Assembly: GCA_008330645.1 (NCBI GenBank)
Contig: VLTN01000046.1
Location: 186,001-250,000 of the forward strand
Length of the DNA stretch: 64,000 bases
Source: Cafeteria roenbergensis
Lineage: Eukaryota > Sar > Bigyra > Bicosoecida > Cafeteriaceae
Direction of reading: 5' to 3'
Below the pieces are notes generated by a model. It was not told the origin of the DNA. It did no database searches and saw only the letters and a list, made by a program, of their open reading frames with translations. The position numbers and the translations under genes were made by a program. This document shows positions 10,197-18,280 of the stretch, one piece after another; position 1 is the first letter of the stretch, and every line of letters begins with the position of its first letter.

Positions 10197-10648
10197 ACGG
10201 CGCGCGAGCACGCTGCAGCCGTCCCTCAGCGTCAGCCCCGCCCAGCACAATGGCCGGCAACGTGCACGCTCCGATCATGCCGTGAAGGCACTGCGAGGGG
10301 CACGTGCCAGCGCTGCGTCGGGCGCCCCGGCAGAGAGAGCGACCTGGAAAACGGAACGGCCGCCTCCCCCGCACCTCACGATCCACGGGGCCGAGCAGCA
10401 CCAGCCCCAAGATGAGCGCAGCAAGCTCGGGAAGAAGGAGCGGGGAGCAGTGCGGGGCAGCGGGCGGCCGCGTTTGCTGCTCGCTCTGGCGCGCAAGAGT
10501 GCAGTCTTCTTTGGCAGCCGCGACAATCGGCAGAGCCCGCGACCGCGCAGCAGCGCTCTCGCGCCGGCGGCAGTTGCAGGGTGTCACACCAAGGCGCGCT
10601 AGGGCCGCCACACGCAGGCAAGGGACCGATGATTGACGCGCAGGGAGG
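10197..10648. repeat. Shared 5' flank of the NTPase genes, copy 2 of 3
   Basis: Same block as 4973-5422. It sits between the N1 start and LINE fragment L2 and probably carries the N1 promoter and 5' untranslated region. Confidence 0.7.
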
Positions 10649-11673
10649 GTGAGGCTTCAAAAGAACGTTCCCCAAGGCGCTTGGCTCGGCCCTCCCGAGG
10701 GTGCGGCGCTGAACGCTCCGAGTCTGCTGGACCAGGACACCACGGCGAGAGGCACTGTCCACATTGGCGGGGTCTCCGGTGTGGCGCATCACCTGGCGCG
10801 CTGCCGCTGCGGCAAGGGCTCCACCATCCGGGCGCACAACCACGTCCGCGACGTCCTACACGCAGCGGTGCGCTCGGCGGGGCTGCAGTCGGTCGTGGAG
10901 CCCTCCAGCTGGCAGGACGGGCAGACGCGCTTCGGGTCCCAGCCGGGGTCCAGCGAGGCCGCGCGCAAGCGACCGGACCTGCGGGTGCACGTCGACTTCG
11001 AGACCACCTGTCTCGTCGACGTGCAGATCACCTCGGCGGTGAGCAAGTCCTACGTGACGCAGGGCCTGCAGAGCATGGACGCCTTTCTCGAGCGCCGTGA
11101 GAGTGACAAGATGGGGGAGTGCAAGAAGAGCTCAGCTACAAAGGACAACATGAGCTCCATTGTGCCCTTCGTCATCACGACCACGGGACGCATGGGACCG
11201 GCGGCCTTCGCCTTCCTCAAGAAGGTGGCGGACACGGCCTTCGGCGACCGGCCGAGGGAGCGTGCGCGCTGGGCCTTCCGCTGGCTGTCGAGGCTGAACG
11301 AGGTCATCGCCAAGGGACTGGCGACCCAGCTGATCGGGCAGACGCAGTACCTGCGACAGCAGGTGGAGCGTATGCGGTGAGCAGGGGCGGCTGAGTGGCG
11401 ACTCGTGGCGGTGTGATGGGAGTGATTGGGAGTTGGGACTTGGAATTGTGGGTTTGGCGCGGTTTGTGATTCACTGGTGATGGAGTTGCTGGATTGGCGT
11501 TTGATGAGTCTGTGAATCGAGTGTGTGGCATGGTTACGCGAGTTTTTGACCCCCTCCAACGATGTTCATTCATCGGTGATGGAGTTGCTGGATTGGGTCT
11601 TGGTGAGTCTGTGGACTGAGTATATGACATGGCGATGCGAGTGTTTCGCCCCCCCCCCCAACGATGCTCATTT
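10637..11673 (+). mobile_element. LINE 3'-end fragment L2 with restriction-like endonuclease ORF
   Basis: Essentially the same sequence as L1: ORF to 11380, then a doubled 3' tail. Only isolated differences are visible, such as GGTGAT against GGCGAC near 6018/11244 and one extra C in the tail's C-run. It is a copy made by duplication of the ~5.2 kb unit, not an independent insertion, because the truncation point and flanks are shared. Confidence 0.75.
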
Positions 11674-11716
11674 CGTCGCATGCAGCACATTTCAGAGCGA
11701 GCCTCGCGCCTCACGT

Positions 11717-14700
11717 TCACACAGCATAGTTGGGAATGCCAACTGTCTTGGCAAATGCTCTGACAGCCTTCGGCCACAGCTCGAGCATGACCTTGTGATC
11801 GGCGACGAGCGGAACGACGTACACCGGCATGCCGTTTGCATCCGACTTGAAGGGGTGCAAGCTGCTGGAAGCCATTGCTGCAGCTGCCTCGGTCCAGGCC
11901 AGGCCAGCGGAAACAGCTGCGCGCCAGACTACACTCTCCGCTGGTGGGTGCCACATATTGTCCGAAGCATCGCGTAGCACCTGAAGAACACGCTCCAGTT
12001 CACCAACGTTCCCGACGTGCTTACACGTCACCAAACAGTTCCAGACAACGATGGCTTCACACTCGCCCGGGACTCGCGTCAAGGGGCTGTCGAGCAGGGA
12101 CTGTGTGCTGCTGCCAGTGCCGCCGCTGCGAAACGGCTGGTGCATTCGGTCGAGGATTTTGGCTGCTTCGCTGATCCCCATCCGGGATACCGCGCCTTTG
12201 TCCGAGCCAACCTTGACCTGCACTCGAAGTGCATGCCGAACCAAGGTGCCGTGGCCTGTGGGAACATCTAGCACCACTGTCGCGTCGGATCCAAATTTGT
12301 CGGGCGCCTCCTTGTGGAAGTGGAGCGGCCGGGCGACTGCCGTGCTTGTGCGCTTCAGGTCGAGAGCTGGAAGCTGCTTCACCGCGATGGATCTTGCTGC
12401 TACTGACGGACCCCCCGTGGTGGCTGCCATTGGTTCTGCTGGCTCAGCAACGATTTTGAGCTCCTTCATGCCCTTGAGCCAGTCCGACAGTAGCGGGGTC
12501 CCGTCAGTTGCGTCCTCCTTGAGCTGCAGTTGCGGGTGGACGTCCGTGCAGCGGTGGAGAAACGATGCGGGACCAGTTGAGGCGATGCCTTGGGCTGCCA
12601 GCAGCTCCATGGCTTCGCCGGATTTCCCGGTTGGGTCAAGCATCGCCCACATTTGGCGAGCATTCAGCCCTGAGGGCCTTGAGAGCAGGCCAAGAGCAAA
12701 CAAGCGGTGGAGCTTCGAACTCAGCATGTGCTGACCTGTCTCCTCTCGAATGATGCCGAGATCGACGAGAAGATCAATTTCGGAGTCAATCTGAAGCTCC
12801 TTGTCCCGCTTCGAGACGGAGCCACGCAGCGGCAGCATTGACATGTCGGCTGCAGTGGCAGCGTGCATGGTGGAGCCATCGTCTGGCAACACGGCCAAGC
12901 CCGTTACAATCAGCTTGGCAAGGCTGCTGGACATCACGGAGGAAAATGCTGTAGCTTCTTCACTCTCCATTCGGTCAAACGGGTCGAGGCTTGTGCCCAT
13001 GTCCACGTCAATGCCCCGAAAGTGAATCTTCAGCGTTCTGGCGACCGGTTGAATCATGTCAAGCTTTGCGGCAAGAGACCTCCACTCCGTAGACTGGCGC
13101 AGGCGCTCCACAATGTCGCTGGGCTTGCCCTCAAGCTTCCGCATTCGCTCGCGAAGCCGCCGGATCATTCGCAGATCGTCCTGCTTCGAATCGTGCAGGC
13201 CATCTGGGAGGCAGGAGATGAGGAAATGAATGGCCTGGTCTGCAGTGAAGCGCTCGAGCCTACCCACGTCTCGAATCTTGGTAACGTTGACCACGGATCG
13301 GTCGCCAATCAGCCCTTGATACGGCTTGATCCGAGGGTCGCTTTGCATCGCAATTGGATCGAAAAGCAGCTTCCTGGCGATGCTTGGCGAGCCTGTTAGC
13401 CAGGTGTCCATAGCAGGCACACTGTTCATCAGCCATGTGAGTTGTCCGCGGAACTTCGGTCCCAGGTTGCTGAATCTGAAGAATTCCTGGAACTCATCCA
13501 CGACGAGAAGGACGCGAACTTCGCGCTTGGTGATTGCCTTGACCTCGGCAAACAGGTCCTCGAACTCTGAATTCCAACTATGCGAATTCCGTGGCGCAGT
13601 CTCCATGCGACGAGCGCGCTCGGTGCCATCCAAGAGGCCTGCCTGCCACAAGGCGAACTGAACACAGGTGACCAAATGCGGAGAAAATCCCTCCGAAGCG
13701 TCGATTGCGTCGTAGGTTGCCTGGTCTTTGGAGAGTGCGGCACCGTCGACTTTGACAGCAACGACATCGAAGGGGCTGCACTCGGGCAGTGCACTAGTAG
13801 CAGCTTGTGCAACCTCCCATAGCAGGGTCGTCTTACCGGAGCCCTTTGGCCCTGTGAGGAAGTTGACATTCGTCGTAGTGCCCCGCATGCGCTTGCTTGC
13901 CAAGGATACGACACTGTCAGCGACCGCCTGAGCAACACACCGACGACGGTCTGTGCCAAGGAATACGGCCTCTGCGTCGCCAGAGGAAAGCGACTGCAAC
14001 GAGCGCAGAACAGCGCGGCCCATGCCGTCGAAAGTGGTTGCACTTGTGCCACGAGACCGTTGGCTGGAGACTGACACAACGAGCCGATTCATGGCAGAGA
14101 GCAGCGACTGGTTCCGATCTCTCTCCTCGGCCTCGCGCTTGGCCTTCTCGGCCTTCTCCTCGGCCTCGCGCTTGGCCTTCTCGGCCTTCTCCTCGGCCTC
14201 GCGCTTGGCTTTCTCGGCCTGCCTTTCGGCCTGCTTCTCAGCCCTTGCCAGCAAGACGTCTGCATGCTTCTGCACTGTGTCGCCGGCGGACGGCTCGAAC
14301 ATGACCTCCGCAAACTCTCCGGCCACGGACTGCAGGTGGCCCAGCCGGTGCCACTTGGCCAGCTGCGTTTTTCCGCCGGCCATGTGCAGAGTCACCCCGG
14401 CATGCTGAAGCACCGCGTCGATGTCGGTGGAGTGGGCGAGCTTCATGCTGGCGTTGCCGAGCCTTCCAATCAGCTTGACGATGTCCTTGGTGTCGTCAGA
14501 GCGGAGCCCCTTGGCGGCTCGCAGCCTCGTGATGAACGTGAAAAAGGCCTGCCCAAGCTCAAGCCGGGAGCGGGCGACTTCGGCCGAGACGAAGGACAAC
14601 GAGAGTACCCCGAGGACTAAATCGATGGCGTCGGTTCCGGCTTCCTCCTGGGTCAGGTGGTCGGCAGCCCACCGCTCGGCGTCAGTCGAAAATAGCTGGG

Positions 14701-15286
14701 AGTCTGTCTCCGACGCCGCGGAGCTCAGAGGACGCATCGGCGCGGAGGCTGCGCCCGTCGTCAAGTCACGTTGATCCGTGGCTAGGCGCGTCCCAAGGGG
14801 AGCTGCTGCGGCAGAAGAAGCCGCAGCTGCACCAGCACTTGTGTGCTCGGCTGCCGCTGGCCAGCTTCCGTCAGCATCGACATTTTGTCCTCGTCGATGA
14901 TGCTTGGTCTTGCTCGCTTCCTGGCTGGACTTCTTGGCCCTTTTGCCCGCCTTGGACTTCTTGTGCTTCTTGGAGTCCCGGTGCTCCTTGCGCTCAGCGG
15001 GACGATGTGCCTCCGCTACTCCGGCTTGACGCTGGCCCTCCTTCACAGCGGGCTGGGCAGCAGAGGCGCCGGCATCGCCAGCTTCCTCTCGGCGGGATCG
15101 CTTGCCAGTCCGGACATCGCCGGCAACACCGCGCTCGCGCTCGCGCCCGCGCTTGGCGGCGCGCCGGCCGCTTGGCTTCGCCCGCGACAAAACAGGCGAG
15201 GTTGAATTCGAGGACGACTGAGAGGCCGACGACGGCAAAAAAGAAGAAGACGAGGTGGATGAAGAGGATGACGGCCGGTCCGCCAT
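11717..15286 (-). CDS. N2: second intact NTPase-nuclease (RHS/CR-type) gene
   Basis: About 1189 aa and nearly identical to N1. The visible differences are one fewer 11-aa coiled-coil unit and a few substitutions near the N-terminus (for example SSSSST for SFSSST and PAAAEHT for PATAEHT). The Walker A, Walker B and D..QxK nuclease-like motifs are all retained. The start is the MADRP ATG at 15286. Such close identity over 3.5 kb points to very recent duplication or gene conversion with N1. Long reads are needed to confirm that the assembly holds two genuine copies. Confidence 0.75.
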   Translation of the reverse strand: MADRPSSSSSTSSSSFLPSSASQSSSNSTSPVLSRAKPSGRRAAKRGRERERGVAGDVRTGKRSRREEAGDAGASAAQPAVKEGQRQAGVAEAHRPAERKEHRDSKKHKKSKAGKRAKKSSQEASKTKHHRRGQNVDADGSWPAAAEHTSAGAAAASSAAAAPLGTRLATDQRDLTTGAASAPMRPLSSAASETDSQLFSTDAERWAADHLTQEEAGTDAIDLVLGVLSLSFVSAEVARSRLELGQAFFTFITRLRAAKGLRSDDTKDIVKLIGRLGNASMKLAHSTDIDAVLQHAGVTLHMAGGKTQLAKWHRLGHLQSVAGEFAEVMFEPSAGDTVQKHADVLLARAEKQAERQAEKAKREAEEKAEKAKREAEEKAEKAKREAEERDRNQSLLSAMNRLVVSVSSQRSRGTSATTFDGMGRAVLRSLQSLSSGDAEAVFLGTDRRRCVAQAVADSVVSLASKRMRGTTTNVNFLTGPKGSGKTTLLWEVAQAATSALPECSPFDVVAVKVDGAALSKDQATYDAIDASEGFSPHLVTCVQFALWQAGLLDGTERARRMETAPRNSHSWNSEFEDLFAEVKAITKREVRVLLVVDEFQEFFRFSNLGPKFRGQLTWLMNSVPAMDTWLTGSPSIARKLLFDPIAMQSDPRIKPYQGLIGDRSVVNVTKIRDVGRLERFTADQAIHFLISCLPDGLHDSKQDDLRMIRRLRERMRKLEGKPSDIVERLRQSTEWRSLAAKLDMIQPVARTLKIHFRGIDVDMGTSLDPFDRMESEEATAFSSVMSSSLAKLIVTGLAVLPDDGSTMHAATAADMSMLPLRGSVSKRDKELQIDSEIDLLVDLGIIREETGQHMLSSKLHRLFALGLLSRPSGLNARQMWAMLDPTGKSGEAMELLAAQGIASTGPASFLHRCTDVHPQLQLKEDATDGTPLLSDWLKGMKELKIVAEPAEPMAATTGGPSVAARSIAVKQLPALDLKRTSTAVARPLHFHKEAPDKFGSDATVVLDVPTGHGTLVRHALRVQVKVGSDKGAVSRMGISEAAKILDRMHQPFRSGGTGSSTQSLLDSPLTRVPGECEAIVVWNCLVTCKHVGNVGELERVLQVLRDASDNMWHPPAESVVWRAAVSAGLAWTEAAAAMASSSLHPFKSDANGMPVYVVPLVADHKVMLELWPKAVRAFAKTVGIPNYAV

Positions 15287-15390
15287 GGTCGTGGGAGGGG
15301 CCGCTGGCCTCAGGTGCTGCGCTCTGCGAGGGCGGGGCCGGCAGCGAGCAGGGCGCAAGAGGACGCAGAGCAAGCTGTCTTCGACAAACC

Positions 15391-15842
15391 ACGGCGCGCG
15401 AGCACGCTGCAGCCGTCCCTCAGCGTCAGCCCCGCCCAGCACAATGGCCGGCAACGTGCACGCTCCGATCATGCCGTGAAGGCACTGCGAGGGGCACGTG
15501 CCAGCGCTGCGTCGGGCGCCCCGGCAGAGAGAGCGACCTGGAAAACGGAACGGCCGCCTCCCCCGCACCTCACGATCCACGGGGCCGAGCAGCACCAGCC
15601 CCAAGATGAGCGCAGCAAGCTCGGGAAGAAGGAGCGGGGAGCAGTGCGGGGCAGCGGGCGGCCGCGTTTGCTGCTCGCTCTGGCGCGCAAGAGTGCAGTC
15701 TTCTTTGGCAGCCGCGACAATCGGCAGAGCCCGCGACCGCGCAGCAGCGCTCTCGCGCCGGCGGCAGTTGCAGGGTGTCACACCAAGGCGCGCTAGGGCC
15801 GCCACACGCAGGCAAGGGACCGATGATTGACGCGCAGGGAGG
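15391..15842. repeat. Shared 5' flank of the NTPase genes, copy 3 of 3
   Basis: Same block as 4973-5422, between the N2 start and LINE fragment L3. Confidence 0.7.
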
Positions 15843-16766
15843 GTGAGGCTTCAAAAGAACGTTCCCCAAGGCGCTTGGCTCGGCCCTCCCGAGGGTGCGG
15901 CGCTGAACGCTCCGAGTCTGCTGGACCAGGACACCACGGCGAGAGGCACTGTCCACATTGGCGGGGTCTCCGGTGTGGCGCATCACCTGGCGCGCTGCCG
16001 CTGCGGCAAGGGCTCCACCATCCGGGCGCACAACCACGTCCGCGACGTCCTACACGCAGCGGTGCGCTCGGCGGGGCTGCAGTCGGTCGTGGAGCCCTCC
16101 AGCTGGCAGGACGGGCAGACGCGCTTCGGGTCCCAGCCGGGGTCCAGCGAGGCCGCGCGCAAGCGACCGGACCTGCGGGTGCACGTCGACTTCGAGACCA
16201 CCTGTCTCGTCGACGTGCAGATCACCTCGGCGGTGAGCAAGTCCTACGTGACGCAGGGCCTGCAGAGCATGGACGCCTTTCTCGAGCGCCGTGAGAGTGA
16301 CAAGATGGGGGAGTGCAAGAAGAGCTCAGCTACAAAGGACAACATGAGCTCCATTGTGCCCTTCGTCATCACGACCACGGGACGCATGGGACCGGCGGCC
16401 TTCGCCTTCCTCAAGAAGGTGGCGGACACGGCCTTCGGCGACCGGCCGAGGGAGCGTGCGCGCTGGGCCTTCCGCTGGCTGTCGAGGCTGAACGAGGTCA
16501 TCGCCAAGGGACTGGCGACCCAGCTGATCGGGCAGACGCAGTACCTGCGACAGCAGGTGGAGCGTTTGCGGTGAGCAGGGGCGGCTGAGTGGCGACTCGA
16601 GGCAGCGTGATGGGAGTGATCTGGGCCTGGGACTTGGGATTGCGGGTTTGGCGCGGTTTGTGATTCACTGGTGATGGAGTTGCTGGACTGGTGATTGGTG
16701 AGTCTGTGAATCGAGTGTGTGGTATGGTGACGCGAGTTCTTGACCCCCCCCAACGATGTTCATTCA
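15831..16766 (+). mobile_element. LINE 3'-end fragment L3
   Basis: The ORF part (to 16574) matches L1 and L2 almost exactly. After the stop, from about 16590, the tail diverges and instead resembles the L0 tail: a single 3' unit, and similar wording such as CTGGGACTTGGGATTGCGGG. The switch marks a recombination point between the array copy and the original LINE. The element ends in TTCATTC, followed by the right 9-bp direct repeat. Confidence 0.75.
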
Positions 16767-16775
16767 AACCAACAA
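16767..16775. repeat. Right copy of the 9-bp direct repeat (candidate target-site duplication)
   Basis: AACCAACAA follows the last LINE 3' end after one extra A and equals 1085-1093. No such repeat flanks L1 or L2. Confidence 0.6.
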
Positions 16776-18280
16776 ATCAACCAGCCTGACGAACCTGAAA
16801 CGGCCAGACCAAGTTGCCTGATGCTGGGAACCGCCTGATGAGGCTCCACTCCGGGAGCGCGCGGGCAGCATTGTCCAGTCTGTGTGGGCATGAGGTGGCG
16901 GGAAGCCATTTTGCGGAGCTGAAGCGTGCAGCGCCGTTTACATTTGCAGCGCTTTGGCGAACAGCCTCCAGCCACACGACAGCCGTTGAAGCATGCGTCG
17001 CGCGGATGTTTGCAGGGCTTGGCGACCCGGCACGCGTCCCTCCTGCAAGAGCATGGAAAGCTGCTTTGACTGGCGTTGCAACCGCCGCTGGTGGCTACCC
17101 AGGGCCGTTTCCTTGCCCTCCAAGACGGGAGAGACTCTTTCCGCTGCTTTCGCTACTTCGATGTCTTCCGGTCCGACTTCAGCTGCAGGAGCCTCCGCGT
17201 CAGTTCGGCGTGGAAGCTCTTCAGGTTGTCCCCGGCGCCCCGCGTGCCACTCGCAGGCGGCGTTGGTCCCGACGGCTTTTCGGTCATCTCGGGGCTGATG
17301 CTTTCAGAGATCTCCAAAGAGCAGCATCGTGATATAGTTGACAAGGCATTTGAGGCAGCACCTTGCCAAGGCACGGCTGGCCGCGAGCATGATGCCTCAG
17401 CCCCGCCTGCGGCCAGACCTCTGAAGTCGAAATCCAACTCGAGCGGAATTTGAGCTGCTGTGCCGGCCATGGCTGTGCTTTCCTGCCTTCCAAGTCGGTT
17501 TCCACTGTCTCGTCCTCGCCCAACGCTTGCTAGCGACGTGAGCTGGCTAAATTCCTGCGGCAATCAGCACTTTGGCGCAGCGCGCAGCGTGCTGCTAGCT
17601 AAAACACCCCGCCTCAAAACGCACCGAGCTCATGCCAAGCTTGCCGGCCGCCATGTGGACACAAACCGGGCTCTCTCTCGAGTCTGGCTCCCGTTCGTGA
17701 GGCATCCTGGCCAGGCGAAAGCCAGCAGCCAGCTGTCGCATCCGGCTGGCTGGCACTCACAACACCGACTTATCCTGGACACACGGGTGCCCGATGCAGC
17801 CTTCGTTGCACCTGGCTCGAGTTCGGCCCTTGTCGGTGCAGTGGGGAGGTGCCTGTTTCGCGACCTTTTGCAAGCCGAGTTTTCTGCTCTGCTCTCCGTG
17901 GCAGGCAGGGCTGTGAGAACAAGCGAAGTCCTCACCGCGTGCCAGACTCAGATGCAAGAGCGGTATGGGCCGAGTGCACCCCCGCGCCCCATCCACCTTC
18001 TCCGCCATTCGTGCAGTCCCAAATCACGATGGGCCATACCAGTCACTTATGCGCTCACTCGGCTCGCCGTAGACGCCGCGGCCGCGCCCGAGCGGCAGGG
18101 CCCGAACTCCGGGTGTCAGTTAGCGCCGCGGGCGGCATGCCAGCGCGCCAATCACGGCAGACGGCCGCTCCGGCGCAACAGCATGCTGATCGAGGCAGAG
18201 CCGTCGAGCAATTGCTTCGGCGGCGCTGCGCTCCCCAGCACCTTCCCGGCCTCGCGCGCCGCGCAGCCCGCCCAGCGGCC
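16776..18280. other. 1.5 kb with only uncertain open frames
   Basis: Several overlapping frames are open on the minus strand between about 17563 and 16938. One, about 17310-16938, is Glu/Ala/Arg-rich and reads VSPVLEGKETALGSHQRR and LSMLLQEGRVPG; it has no ATG, and I recognise no family. If the LINE block was inserted between promoter and body of the CFAP20-domain gene, its 5' exons would have to lie here. The right part, up to 18280, should hold the promoter and 5' untranslated region of the Twinkle gene. No RNA gene was seen. Confidence 0.3.

Noticed and set aside
10093-10611. 173-residue N-terminal extension of the NTPase (start at 10611, and 15805 in N2)
   Set aside because: In N0 the same DNA is not in phase with the MADRP start, and identity there extends equally to noncoding flank, so it is better read as promoter and 5' leader.
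1085-16775. Whole block as an LTR retroelement, Polinton or integrated virus
   Set aside because: No long terminal repeats, capsid, integrase, protease or family-B polymerase; the repeated element has a LINE-type C-terminus and tail.
16938-17563. A gene on the minus strand between the LINE block and Twinkle
   Set aside because: Three overlapping frames compete, none has both a start and a recognisable domain, and no splice pair gave a convincing product. Described as uncertain only.
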